Shown: positions 38,155 through 50,554, counted from the stretch's first letter. The stretch: 64,000 bases of DNA from Nematopogon swammerdamellus (GCA_946902875.1 OX336354.1:9025247-9089246), one strand, 5' to 3'. A program made the numbers and translations. The notes: generated from the sequence alone by a model not told the origin.

Positions 38155-39133
38155 CACTGGCGGCTGGTCCTAAAGTGCGCTCGTGCGCCGCACTACCATA
38201 CCACGAGAAGTCTTCACTTCACTCAAAATAAATAATACCTTACAACATACTACATTAAAACCATAAAGATCGTACTCCAAATAAATACGAATGTGAATTC
38301 GACCTTATTTTATAGATCACAAGGCACGTTTTTGCGAGTAAACGCGCGCGCCGTGCGGAATATACATCGCACGCGGGTCTCCTATACTGAATGTATGGGG
38401 ATCGGCAAAATACCGCTGGCGCGTGAGACAGAAGATACTTCATAGAAACAGTATGGGCCGAAAGGATTTCTGCGTGCGGCGCACGAGCGCCAAACAAGGA
38501 CGCTATATCGTGAATAGCCGCGCGTGCGACACGTCGCGTCCCGAGCGATTCGTTTTGCACGAGTCCGTCTTAAAAACTCTTTGCCGTCTACCTCAAAGCA
38601 AACCGTCTACCTCGAAGCGAGTCAGCGCGCTGTCATGTGATGATGTCACATACCCGTTAGCGCGCGAATATTTAAAATGGGATATGGTTAGGTTTTGTGC
38701 TTTCTGTCACGTGATACTGTGAATTAAGTGGTGCCGATATTTGTCTAAGCGTTGGTTATAGGTAAGGCTTTACAATCAGGTTATCCCGGGTTAATTCCTA
38801 CGTTTGAAATGCTTTTATTTTTATATATTTTTTTGAAGTATTTTTGGGACATTACTACTGTTTTCTTTTTGAAAGCTGCAGTAGTGTTGTGGTCTATGGG
38901 TGTATTCATAAAGGTACTAAAAATAAGTTAAAAAACTTCTTTGGATTTTTTTTCTTGTTTTTTGCAACTCATTGAGTGTCTTGAGAATATTCATACTAGG
39001 TAGGTACGTACATAATAAAACGCAGGCGTTTAAAAAATTCGTAAGGACGGGAATGTGTTGGGAAATTTGGTAGGTATTTAAGTAGGTAGGTACTTAGCGC
39101 ACTACCGGTCACTGAAGTCACCAGCCGCCACTG
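38155..39133. mobile_element. Non-autonomous hAT-like DNA transposon, 979 bp
   Basis: TIRs cactggcggctggt and accagccgccactg, differing at one position, flanked by an exact 8-bp direct repeat ATAAGATG (38,147-38,154 and 39,134-39,141). An 8-bp target duplication is diagnostic of hAT-type insertion. The interior is GC-rich around 38,330-38,650 with no transposase. Confidence 0.85.
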
Positions 39134-39439
39134 ATAAGATGTATTATAAAAAAACATTACCCCCCTTTTTGCTTCGCTCAGTCGGGTAAAAAATGCACTC
39201 AACACGTGAAGTACACGCACCAGCTGCACGGTGTACGTATATTAAGTAAATAATAAATAATAACCACAGGTACTGAATATGCACTTGTATCACTGAAATA
39301 TTGTCACCGTTGTGTGTGACGAACCGTTATGACGAAATAAATTTCTGAACCTGAATCCGTGAAGAGATCTATGCTTATATGTATTGCTGAAGCGCCGACC
39401 AAAGTGTTTTCATAAAATTAATTATAGGTACTTTGTTAA

Positions 39440-39690
39440 CAAGCTTTTTAAAAAAAACCGCATCCAAATCGGTCAAATTTTTTACATAATTAATTTTTTT
39501 ATTACTTGATTACAAACATAGCTAAGAACCATCCCGATTAAACAAGCTTCCTAATAAAAAAAACCGCATCGAAATCGGTCCATCCGTTTGGGAGCTACGA
39601 TGCCACAGACAGACACGCACACACACACACACACCCTCACACACACGTCAAACTTATAACACCCCTCGGTTTTTTTCGTCGGGGGTTAAT
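39440..39690 (+). mobile_element. Single arm of the 23,981 foldback family
   Basis: ccgtttgggagctacgatgc, a CA microsatellite, then cttataacacccctcgg and gtcgggggttaa match the right arm at 24,510-24,681. Confidence 0.75.
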
Positions 39691-40363
39691 AAGGAGGACT
39701 GTAAGTTCCTGGAAGTGTTTTCATTCACCTAGCTAGACAGTCCTAGTAATTTAATTGTTGGTTTAACAGAATAAGAATCCCGAAAATTAGAAGTATTTTT
39801 AAATGGCTTCGACAAGTTCAGGGGCGTTTTTCAGTTTCAATCGAATTAATACCACCAAACCCAAATAACTCTAATAGACAGAAGGGGCATCAGTTCGTTG
39901 GGCAGATAGAAAGCCCCTCTAATTGCCTAAAGTGTACAAAGTACCGAAGCGTTCAAAGATGAAATTTCAAATGCATGTCTATTTCTGTCACACTCGTAGG
40001 ATTACGTATATTTTGTCTCGTGTTACGTGATGTCTAATGCAAAATGCAAGTTCTAGTACGAAGTGTAGTTAGTAAAGTCGAAGCTATTATTGTTATGATT
40101 TTCAAATTTTGCACATCAGGCGTGCACAATACTAAAGCACTTACAAGCATTACACGTCTTGTAATATTGTCAGCAAGTTACTTACTTGCAATATTATAAA
40201 TGAACAATAACCTTAGGTCAATCACATAAAAAAATAATTTCGTATCAATTTTCAACTTGGTACGAACTACCATTTAGAAGTTAGTACCCTGTGATAGACG
40301 GACACACAGACGGACGTACGCACGAGTCACACCATTAGGGTTCGGTTTCAAAGCTTTGAGATA

Positions 40364-41000
40364 CGGAACCTAAAAAAACTGGAATAACTATAACATTATA
40401 AATTCACACACACATAAATTATTGAAAATATAAATCAAAACTTTCATAAAATAATAAAATACCTAACTATGTGTGAAAATATAACATGAATGAGTATTAA
40501 TACTCGTACATTTTTTTATGTAATCCGGTATGGGTGGCTGAGTCGGAGGGGCCAAAGCGCATGCTCCGACCAGCCAATATCACCACCGAGAAGGTAGGTG
40601 CCATACCGGAGACTTCCCTGGATTGCTGGCTATACTGGACTAGAGAAGAACACAACCGAGGCTGCTATGCGGCCATCTTACATCCAGTACGGTGGTACCA
40701 ACCCAGTCGGCTACAATTTGAGCCTACCACCTAGTAAGGGGCAAGGGAAAGGGGTCTACAGTTTTACACCGGTTCCGAACGGTGAAGCAGCAGGTGTAGG
40801 TATGCACGTAAATTTTTTCGTCAGAAAAAACTCATTGGTACACGCCGACCGGATTCGAACAGCGGACCTCTCGCATGAGAAGCCGATGCCCAAACCACTC
40901 GGCCACCCGCCGCTTTGGGATACGGAACCTAAAAAAAACTGGAATAACTATAACATCATAAATTCCCACAAACATGAAGTATTGAAAATATAAATCAAAC
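40364..41000. repeat. Direct duplication flanking an S1 SINE
   Basis: About 80 bp from tacggaacctaaaaaaac to tgaaaatataaatcaaa occurs at 40,370-40,440 and again at 40,921-41,000, on either side of the SINE. Confidence 0.75.
40511..40916 (-). mobile_element. Full-length S1 SINE
   Basis: Minus strand, tRNA-like head near 40,910 (cgggtggccgagtggtttg), body and short tail at 40,511. About as well preserved as 24,971-25,380. Confidence 0.85.
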
Positions 41001-41584
41001 CATTCAACACTATAAACATAAAATAACTCGTAAGTACTAATGTACAGATGTTGGCATTTTCAATGACAGCTTCGCTTAACTGAAGAAACTGAACTGAATT
41101 CCCTGAACCTTAATATCGCACAGTTATTATTATTTTGTACTTTTATTACACGAGTCAGTTTTATTATATGTAGCGTATGTTTTTTTGTGTTAGTATTCTA
41201 GCTTTAGTCCTGGTATTTTAACCATTCATAAAATAATAAAATACCTAACTATGTATGAAAATATATAATACATTTTATGAAATGTATGATAATAGCAACT
41301 CTATCATTGAGTTCTTAGCGCCAACCTTTCTGGTTCTCCCTTATAGCCGCTCACAGATTTAACTCGATAAGGAGCTATTCGTATTCCACTCCCGATCCAC
41401 TAGCTTATCGAACGTTCAGGAGTTTTCTTTATAATTTCATTAACGTATTAAATTATTAAATTTTATAAAAATGTTTTTATCGATTATTGTATTTCTTTCA
41501 GACAGCGTTAGAAATGTTTTGCGTTGTTGCATTAGATAATATTTTCGTAAGCTTGTAAAAGTTATATCGCAGTTTTAAAAACCG

Positions 41585-41870
41585 ATAGAAAGATCCGGGC
41601 ATGTGCTCAAAAAGGGTCGAATGCGTGAAACCAACTAGCATGTATGAAAAATATTATGAGAGTGGAAGAGGCGGCATAGGTGTGTCGCCATCGGGGCACG
41701 TGGAGGTCCGCCGGCGCCGTTCTGCCTACCCCACTGAGAAGCTGGCGTTACGCTTATGTATGTGTGTAGAGCTGCCATCCGTCCGGGTCTCCCCGTTTCC
41801 TCCTAGTTTTGAACGCGTCCGAGGGCTTCTGGGCGGGATTCCTTCGAGTGGTGCGGAAGTTATCTGAGCA
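41585..41870 (+). repeat. RTE-type LINE 3' region
   Basis: Shares attatgagagtggaagaggc and the ccccactgagaa block with 55,630-55,800, which follows an RTE tail. Confidence 0.55.
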
Positions 41871-42576
41871 CACGAAATAAAAAAATTAAAAAATCAACAC
41901 ATCGCGGTCAACTGAACGGTCGCTCGTACTTTACATCTGAAAATTTTATTCTATGCTACGATAAGTCGTGAAATAGCCCTGCCATATGTGTTATAGTCGT
42001 GCCGAAATATTAGAATTACGTATTGTGTATTATAGTTACGTATTAAATTAAAATAGGTCCTTAGTTGTTCAGAATGAGTAAATCTTGCCTCATTTTCAAT
42101 ATTGTTAGATTAAAGGTATAAGTATCTAATTAAAAAGAATAAGTATAGGTAGCATTTTGTAAATCTTGATAAATGTATTCGTTGTTGGAAGCTGCAAGTG
42201 CACATGACGCAGACTTGGCAAAAAGTACGGTGTCCCAAAAATATTGCTCCACAACATTCCGACAGAACAAAGTCGTCACATCTGACAGTGATGTGGCCAG
42301 CCAGTCACATCCATCTATTCAGGGTTCATTACAATCAGTAAGTCAGCGTGTAAGCGTTCACTGCGGGGTATAAGCCTCTCCACAGAGGCGACATTAAGGG
42401 CGGATCGGACGACCGCGCTCGGGCCGGAGCCCCACGCACAAGGGGGCCCCGTGCCGCGTCCCTTTGCCGCGAATTTCACGTTCGCATATTGCGGGCGAGC
42501 GAATGAGAGCCAATGTACCGCTCGCCACGCCACCGCCGCGAGGTGCTTTCAGGCTAGAGTTATATTGTTTGATAAT

Positions 42577-42708
42577 TCATTCAGTGTAGCCGGCACGATC
42601 AAAAGGGGAAGCACTGACATGGCACCTAATTCACCCGGTGTTATGGGCTGACATCACGGACATTGTAGGTGATGTAGCCAACCGTGCCAGTTCCATAAAA
42701 AAAAAGCC
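42577..42708 (+). mobile_element. SINE S2/S4 3' body
   Basis: cagtgtagccggcacgatc through gatgtagccaaccgtgcc and nine A's. Head missing. Confidence 0.7.
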
Positions 42709-42769
42709 ACAGTTGCACTCCGGGAGTGCCGGCAGAAGTGAAAACAACACCGTTACATTGCTTAAAAAA

Positions 42770-43312
42770 AAATTATGTTAAATTTAGTAGAACGGACAGA
42801 CATGCATTTGTTACGGAACCCTACATTCATTTTGCAGAACTTAGTAGAATGGACAGACATAAACGTGTTATGGAACCCTACTTTTATTATAAAATAACCG
42901 TCGGAGGACCTTTGTTGAAAATTGTAAAATTTAGTAGAACGGACAGACATGCATTTGTTACGGAACCCTACATTCATTTTGAAATAAATGTTAAATTTAG
43001 TAGAACGGACAGACATGCATTTGTTACGGAACCCTACATTCATTTTGCAGAACTTAGTAGAATGGACAGACATAAACGTGTTACGGAACCCTACTTTTAT
43101 TATAAAATAACCGTCGGAGGACCTTGGTTGAAAATTGTAAAATTTAGTAGAACGGACAGACATGCATTTGTTACGGAACCCTACATTCATTTTGAAATAA
43201 ATGTTAAATTTAGTAGAACGGATAGACATGCATTTGTTACGGAACCCTACATTCATTTTGCAAAACTTAGTAGAATGGACAGACATAAACGTGTTACGGA
43301 ATCCTACTTAAC
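42770..43312. repeat. Higher-order tandem repeat, about 211-bp period
   Basis: Subunits of about 65-70 bp, each with agtagaa(c/t)ggacagacat and gttacggaaccctac, alternate in three types that repeat together at about 211 bp (42,778, 42,988, 43,203). Both strands stay open across it by repetition, giving spurious long frames. Confidence 0.9.
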
Positions 43313-43319
43313 AACTTAA

Positions 43320-43530
43320 CCCTTAATGCAATGACTTAAGGTTACATTTTAAATAATAATGACGCTATCGCGATGTCGCGAACAGAATTGATCCCGTGCC
43401 ACTGTAACTTAACCCTTAATGCAATGACTTAAGGTTACATTTCGCTTTTCGAGATCTGACGAGGACGCGACGACGCGAGTTTAAAATTGTTTACCCAAAC
43501 GCCGCTAAAGAAGTTTTCATTTCAAAAATT
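43320..43530. repeat. Repeat shared with 37,930-38,100
   Basis: aacccttaatgcaatgactt and cgccgctaaagaagttttca blocks occur in both places. Confidence 0.7.
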
Positions 43531-43534
43531 TTTT

Positions 43535-43910
43535 TTGCGGGCGCCTTCAGCCCCAAGAACATGAAATGCTGTGTTTGTTGGTTGAGGTGCATTTCAGGCT
43601 ACAATTCATAATTTTGGTGGGCCTCGTCCGCGTTATGAACGTGCAAGATTGTGTTTATTGGTTGAGGTGCATTCCAGGATAGAATTTGTATTGTTTTCAT
43701 AATTTTTGAGGGCGCCTTCAGCGCTATGAACAAGCAAGGTTCTGTTAGTTGGTTAAGGTACCTATATTCCGGGTAAAAATGGTATTGTTTATATAATTTT
43801 TGCGTGTGCCTTGGGCACAAAGAACTAGGAATGGTATGTTGACGTGCATTTCAAGCAAGAGTTGTGTTGTTTCATAATTTTTGTGGACGCCATGAATAAG
43901 CAAGTCTGTC
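43535..43910. repeat. Decayed tandem array, about five units of 85-100 bp
   Basis: Units share gttggttgaggtgcatt, cataatttttg and gcgccttcagc blocks with strong divergence. Confidence 0.65.
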
Positions 43911-44468
43911 CAGCGGGGGAGCGCGGTGGTTGTCGTCGAGACAACGAGTAATGACCCCAAAATTCATGAATATTATTATTTAATTTAGTTAAATTTATTT
44001 ACCTCTTCTGTACAATAATTTTTTTTCTTTTCCCAATAACAAATTTTCTTCACCAGCAAGACTAGATTTGAGACTAAAATTGTACTATTTTAATAAACAA
44101 GCAAGATTGTGCTTGTAGGTTGGAAGTTTTATTTATTACACAACAACATATTGAACTCCAATTCTTTGTCTGCAGTTCCTAATCTTGAACATACTGAGGA
44201 ACTCCCTTTCTGTTCCAGTTCTCCACTGTCCATTTCTCCTGTATTTCCTGCATTCTTACTATGAATTAAACACGCAAACACTGCCCAATACTTTTATTCT
44301 CGCTAACTCTTTAAATGGGAAAGAAATTACATCCTTCGAATATCGCCCTATAATTTCGGTGTCTAAACCAAAGAGATCGTTGGTCTAAATCTAATCCTCG
44401 ACTATTATCCGTTGTTCTTTTTCTCTAACCCTTCCCATCGCCATGGAAATATCTCCCCGTTCGAAAAT

Positions 44469-44556
44469 ATATAATGAGTGTACTCCTCCATCTAATTTAT
44501 TAAATGAAACAATATAATGAGTGTACTCCTTCATCTAATTTATTAAATGAAACAAC
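44469..44556. repeat. Two-copy tandem duplication
   Basis: ataatgagtgtactcct plus ccatctaatttattaaatg is repeated once with one change. Confidence 0.85.
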
Positions 44557-45602
44557 GGAGTGAGATGAGTCATTTTGCGAATATAAGTATAAACCCACTC
44601 CAATTTAAACTATTTCTCCATTCTTGGTAATATACTGTGACGCCGAGGGCCCCGCAAGGGCTAAGGCCACCTCTGTCTCTCCAATTTTCCTCCAGTTACT
44701 CCGGCCTTCAACGGTACGGAATTACTTGATCCGACTTCCACCTGCCGGGATGCGCGAGTGTCTTAGGTTCATATCTAAAAAAAATTATAATGTAAAATAG
44801 AACGATGGGTCACCGTGTACGCAAATCCTTACAAATAGAGTTAGATCTCAGCAATCCCGTATGCAAACATAATGTCTTATTCACACCCTAATCATTCAAA
44901 GTGGCCTCTCGCTCTCTTTAATATTCTAAAGTCGTTTGCTCACTGGAGCTTCTAGCTATTTATGTATTCTGCGCCGCTCTTTTGCATGTGTGTTTTACTT
45001 AGGCGTTAGATTTTTAAAAATTCACCAAGTGTGTGTCTCGCACACAGAGATCAAATTTAAATATGTTTTATTACATTTTTCTACAATACAAAATTATTAA
45101 GAAGTATTTATTGTTGGTACATAAAATACCTTACTGGCTTACACTTATAAACAATTTACGACGAAATATAGGTATTATCATCAAACATTATGAACGGAAT
45201 AGGTATTACGAAAGGGAATGACTTGCAGAGTAAACTACAAAAATAAAACTAAACAGTAAAAATATGTTTTTTTTTTCAATTTTAACAGTTATTAAAATAA
45301 ACACGAGTTTATTTGCGGTCCCCGTCCCACGCATTCGATGCGTAAGTATAGCGCGGAGTTTGGCACAAGGTAAACAAAATATTGAGAAATAAAAACTTTG
45401 AAAGTACAAAACTTACACAGCAGAAGAAAACAATTTGGAATACGCATACGAATGAGAAAACCTAGCCCGAGGCTACTGCCGACCCCAAATAGTACCTGAG
45501 GCTGCAAAGTTTTTCAATATTTCTCTTTACCATGGAAATAAACATCGAGAAATGGCATTGCGTGCATTCGGTTGTTCACTCAGTTCAGTCAAATCGTCAT
45601 GC

Positions 45603-45919
45603 CTAGAACGATAAAAAAGGTATGGACCCCGAACCTTATCCTCGCCAGCGTAACACGATATAAGTAAAAGTATACTTGATTTCATTGGACGGTCGCGCGC
45701 TGGCCTGTCAGTCTGTCATCGGCTGCGTTCGCAAAAACCTGTTTAAAATGCCCGCATTCTCTGTGTTTACGTGTAAAAACACTACAGCCAAGTTTAGTCT
45801 GCACAATAGTGGAATATCTTATCATCGGTAAATACACTCCGCTCTCCCGCAACTCGGTGACGCTAGTTCTCATACAAGCATTTGACAGTCCGGCGTCCAT
45901 ACCTTTTATATCGTTCTAG
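45603..45919. mobile_element. 317-bp MITE candidate, 25-bp TIRs
   Basis: ctagaacgataaaaaaggta is inverted at 45,895-45,919 with one mismatch over 25 bp. GTCATGC occurs just outside each side (45,596 and 45,923), a possible 7-bp target duplication. Confidence 0.75.
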
Positions 45920-45999
45920 CGTGTCATGCACTCAGTTTGCAGCAGAGAATATGAGCAGCAACAATACGACAGTGAACAAGTGTGATAGAGATAGCTCTA

Positions 46000-46215
46000 C
46001 ATAATATATATTAGCTCTTGCCCGCGGCTTCGCTTCGCGTGACTTTTGCTCACAGCTCAGGCCGCCGAAGACGTAGATGATTAATAGCCTAAAATGTAAC
46101 AATTTTAAAACATTATTGGTTATAAGGATATTCATATATTGACGTACGTTAAACGGCCGCCCCGGTCGCCCGTGGAAACATTGCTTTATTTATTAAGATA
46201 TAGATGATTTATCAA
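46000..46215 (-). repeat. Dispersed repeat, inverted copy at 53,330-53,540
   Basis: gcccgcggcttcgcttcgcg and the cacgggcgaccggggcggcc-like end match 53,330-53,540 in reverse. Confidence 0.55.
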
Positions 46216-46250
46216 TAACTATCAGCATTCGTAAGCTCAAATGAACAACT

Positions 46251-47205
46251 TTGCCCAATAAGATTGAAAATTATAGAAATGAAAATAAGTTTATTAACCC
46301 TATAATTTTTTTTAATTTACCGCCACAAAAATGTATGAATAAAATGTTATTTTTTGAAAAAAAAAAAACGTTTTGGCTGCTGCCAGTTATTGCTGAATCA
46401 GCTTTATTTGTAATTTCAATATCTGCTAAGGTCGATAACTTTCCTTTCCAAGCTAGTTGCCAAGGCAGCGTCGTACCTGTCTCGGAACACCTGGACCTCC
46501 TGGGCACCACCATTTCCAAAGACGTAGGTTTCCGGGAACTAATCGAGTCTAAGGCCAAAACTGCATCCAGAAAATTGGGAATACTTTTCCGCAATCGGCA
46601 GTTCTTCTCACCGGCACAACTATTCCTGTTGTACAAAACACAGATTAGGCCGGTGATGGAGTACCGCAGTCACATCTGGGAGGGTAGTCCCCATTATCTG
46701 CTAGCATCCTTGGACTCGATACAGCGCCGAGCCATCCGTCTTGTTGGTGACCCGAAACTTACAGATGGTCTGGAGTTCCTGAGTCACAGACGATTTGTGG
46801 GTTCGCTTAGTCTGTTTTACAGATACTATCATGGACGCTGCTCTGCGGAACTAGCATCCCTTATTCCCTGCCACCCGTCCTATCTCCGCATGACTCGTCG
46901 CAGAGAGACTCAGCACCCTTTTGTTGTTGACATTGGGCTTTTGAGAACCCATCGGTTCTCTAAATCGTTTCTTTGTCGCACCGCTAGAGTGTGGAACTGT
47001 CATCCGGCGAGTGTATTTCCTGAATCCTTTAACCTGGGTGTCTTCAAGCGTCGTATTAACGGGCTAGACAGCCTAGCAACAGTCCGCAAATCTGCTGGCA
47101 TGGCACCTAACTGAGCGTGGTTTCGCGAGGAGAGGTGATTTTGGCTCTGTCGATTGCACCATTGGTCCTTCGGCACAGCCACGTATGCTGATTTACATAA
47201 AAAAA
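46251..47205 (+). pseudogene. LINE RT C-terminal region with 3'UTR and A tail
   Basis: 287-codon frame. The credible part starts near KVDNFPFQASCQGS and includes LDLLGTTISKD, FLLYKTQIRPVMEYRSHIWE, LDSIQRRAIRLVGDP and SKSFLCRTARVWN, the thumb/connection region of jockey-type RT. The polymerase core is missing. A 3'UTR of about 80 bp and ten A's end the insertion at about 47,208. Related tails: 26,325, 54,215, 63,160. Confidence 0.85.
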
Positions 47206-47209
47206 AAAG

Positions 47210-48410
47210 AATTCGAACCACCTCGACAAGTTGGTGCTTCTTCTATGTATTTATTTCTTTGTCAGGCAGGAAAGTGCGCGACGAATTGAACGTATTATGT
47301 TTATGTATGAGTCACAATTAGTGGATGCCAAACATCTCTTCAAGGCATAAGCCAATCTTAGTTCCTTGGGTATTGAGCTTATAAAGTTCCGATTCCGAAA
47401 ATAACGTATGCATGGTAGGTAGGTTTAATACATTTAATAAATTATGGTGAAAATTTGTTTTCAATGAAACCACCATGATAAGTGCTTTTACTTTTTTGTT
47501 TTGGTTTAATTTAAGCATTATTGTGTATTATGATGTAGTATACAAATACTTACTTTTTTTTATTAAAATAAAATCATTATTTTTTTAGTAAAAATAAGAG
47601 ATTATCGCATATACTCGCATACTTTGAAAATGTTTATTCATCAGTCAATGCTTCTGTTTATTTAGTATTGCCGTGAAATAATTTTATTATAGTTATAATT
47701 TTCGTGGTTTTCTACATAATATGTAGGAATGTATTTAAATATTTGTGTTGTTATGTTCATATTATTTATTATATATTAACGACACAAACATATCGATTTC
47801 GCCAATGCAATGATGCACTACCTGCGTAAAAAACTCCAACCAAACCACGTGTCCGAATGCTCTTAAAATTTCAATGACGCAACTAAAGTTGCCTTCAAAT
47901 GTCACAAAATACATCTGCACAACCTTATCACACTCACTGTAACACTGTGACCAATGTGTGGGAAGTACCATAAATCAATACTAAGGCAAGCAACGGAACG
48001 TTTGAAAAAGTCCTATAAGCACATCTCAATATTATTAGACTTCGTTCTATAAAAATAAAGTTAAGCTGTTCGGAGAGTCGCCAAATCTGTCCGGGAGGTG
48101 GCAATATGGCCCGCGCTAATTTGGTTCGGGTGATCCTGAACCCTGGGGGCGATTTCATTATTAGTGTAAGCCCAGCTTTATACGGTAAGGTTTAGAGAAG
48201 GCAACATCGTGACATCGATATTGAAAGTAATTTTATATCGATGTTTTTTTAAGCAGAATAGATCTTCCTCCTTAGATTTTTGGTTAAAGGTATGATGTAG
48301 CTATAGGGTGGCATATTCGAGAGTCAAGAAACGAAAATTACCTATGAAATAAAGCAGCTTCCGTTAAATTTATGGCGAAGAATAAATTAGTCCTTTGATG
48401 GCAAGGATTA
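47210..48410. other. Intergenic, no gene seen
   Basis: AT-rich with no recognised element. Confidence 0.35.
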
Positions 48411-48414
48411 GGTA

Positions 48415-49115
48415 CAGCTCGGCGGTGCTGCTTGACATATGACAAGCCTTTGAACGTGTTTGGCATGATGCATTACTTTACAAACTCAAAACCTCAAAAC
48501 TGTGTTAAATGACAGCTGCTTCAAAAGTCTCAAATCATAGCTAAGTGACTAGATATTTTCGAGTGAAAACTGGAGATACTGTCACTGGCCTACAGAGGAC
48601 CAGGGCCCGTATTCGCGGAAATCCGTATTGACGAATCAGGATAGTCTCAGCCACTAAAGTCCGTCCGCTCAGAGAATGCATTCCTGACGGCTGTCATTTT
48701 GTCATAGTGATGCCAGTCTGGATTGCCTAAAAAGTATGACAAGCTTGTCAAAATAGTACGAAACCGTATAAATAATAGAAAATGTTCTTAATTACGTTAG
48801 TGCAGTCGCAGGAGTGAGTATTAAAACTTATTGCCCATCAATAGTCATGGCCAACTCTGGTCATGACGTCAGGAACGCATTCTCTCAGCGGCCGGTTTAT
48901 AGTCACTTAGATGAAAACTAGTCTCAGCAACTGAGACCCGCCTGAATCGACAGTGCGGAATTCCACGAGCGCTGGGCTAGTGTCGCACAGGGCCTCCAAA
49001 CCTCAGTAAAACACTCACTGGAATATTCGCCGACGACACTACTATACTCGCACATTCTCCAAAATATTGTCAGAATGTCAAAATGGCTGGTTGGAGAAGT
49101 GAAAGATAAAAGCCA
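48415..49115 (+). pseudogene. Decayed LINE reverse transcriptase
   Basis: AFERVWHDALLYKLK near 48,450 and FADDTTILAHS near 49,030 are RT motifs in one orientation. Between them, 48,605-48,940 looks like inserted unrelated DNA. Frames broken. Confidence 0.7.
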
Positions 49116-49159
49116 ATGAACAAAGGCGACTCACGTAACATTGTGAATATGATAGATAG

Positions 49160-49338
49160 GTACAGTTCCCGGCAGCAAATAATGTGTGACGTCGTGCTTA
49201 GAAAGATACAATCAGGTTGTAGAGCGTCGTCCCTGTCGCACGATCTCGCATGTCTCTGCGAGTTCGTGCGTCGTGCTGTAAAACCCGATTGTCTCATTCC
49301 AAAGCTCGACACGCGTGGTTTGCTGCCGGGAACTGTAC
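49160..49338. mobile_element. 179-bp MITE, perfect 20-bp TIRs
   Basis: gtacagttcccggcagcaaa at 49,160-49,179 is exactly inverted at 49,319-49,338. A one-ended relative is at 34,488-34,560. Confidence 0.85.
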
Positions 49339-49751
49339 ATATGTGCCCAGATTGTGAGTAAGCAAGGCATTATTCGATCTAGCCAGATTGAGTAAGCAAA
49401 GCATTATTCGATTAATGATATGTGTGAATCTGTGACGCCATCATCTTCGCAACGTCTCATCGTCGGGGTTATCCACAAAATATTGAGTGTGCGAGGTCCG
49501 TGTAGGATTCTTGTGGTTTTTCATCGACTCGATAAGCCAAACGTACTGCACAGTGCACATGCCTACGTTTTTATCGCTAGCGTACTAGGACTAGGTAACG
49601 CGACATGACATAGCACACTTGGGCAGTGAGTGGAGATAATTTGCTCAAGGCGTGATTTACGTGAATTATAAAATAATACATCCAAGTCCAATGAAAATCC
49701 AAAAAAACGTTTTGTTTCTTTCTTTCGCAGGCTTATAATAAATTAATAATG

Positions 49752-50525
49752 TCAGCTTCGGTAGCTCAGTGGTGCGGTCGGTCGACTGTTGTTAAGCACT
49801 TTGGAAGTGGCTCTCAGCGCCACGACAGCGCTGATTCCGCTGTCAGAATTTACAAGAATAGACCTGCAGTACTTGGATGGGTGACCACTCGACCGTTGGA
49901 GGCGGGCCGTGGTTCGGATTCCACGTTAAACTGTAGGTCCCTTTCCTTCTTACCTTAAGGCTAAGTCACACGCAGCGAAATCGCTGTGTGTGACAACCTA
50001 CTCGCGGCGACTAAAATCCACTCGCTGCGAGTAAAAAAGCTGCGAGTAGAATTGAACATGTTCAATTATACTCGCGGCGAGTGCGCTACTCGCCGCGAAT
50101 GAAACCTACGCGCGAGTCGTGGGACAAGGCACTCGCTGCTAGTCGCCATTCGCGCACCGCCAATCGACTGTAGAAACTCGCGCGGCGCACGCGAGTCTAC
50201 TCGCTACATGTGACTGTAATAGCGAACTCACTCGCTGCGAGCAAACTAGCAGCGAATAGATCGCAGCGAGCAAACTCGCTTCGTGTGACTTAGCCTTTAC
50301 TAGGTGGTATAGGGTTTATCCCGCCCGGGTTGATACCACCGCACTGAATGAAACGTCGGTCGAAACGGCTACGTAAATAGTTCGTGTTTTCCGTCCAGTT
50401 CAGTTTGTAGCCGACATGAAATGAAGAGAAGCACTGACATGGCATCTAGTTCACCAGGTGTTATGGGCTGACATCACGGATGTCGTAGGTGATGTAGCCA
50501 ACCGTGTAAGTTTCCATAAAAAAAG
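49752..50525 (+). mobile_element. Chimeric tRNA/5S SINE (S2) split by a MITE
   Basis: Head with TAGCTCAGTGG, then cagtacttggatgggtgacc (5S-like) and GGTTCGGATTCC; the body resumes after 50,299 (cccgcccgggttgataccac) and ends in A's at 50,517-50,524. Confidence 0.85.
49958..50296. mobile_element. PIF/Harbinger-type MITE, 339 bp
   Basis: TIR AGGCTAAGTCACACG is inverted at the right end. TTA flanks both sides (49,955-49,957 and 50,297-50,299), the target duplication expected of PIF/Harbinger. The interior is full of actcgc/gcgagt units. Inserted in the SINE. Confidence 0.88.
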
Positions 50526-50554
50526 GCTTTATTCAAGGGCTCTAACTACTAAAT

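Noticed and set aside
42726..43319. 197-codon plus-strand frame (and a 174-codon minus frame over it)
   Set aside because: Both are produced by a tandem array whose units happen to lack stops; no start context, domain or splice support.
49800..49900. 5S rRNA gene
   Set aside because: Only the internal promoter part of 5S is present, inside a repeated SINE.
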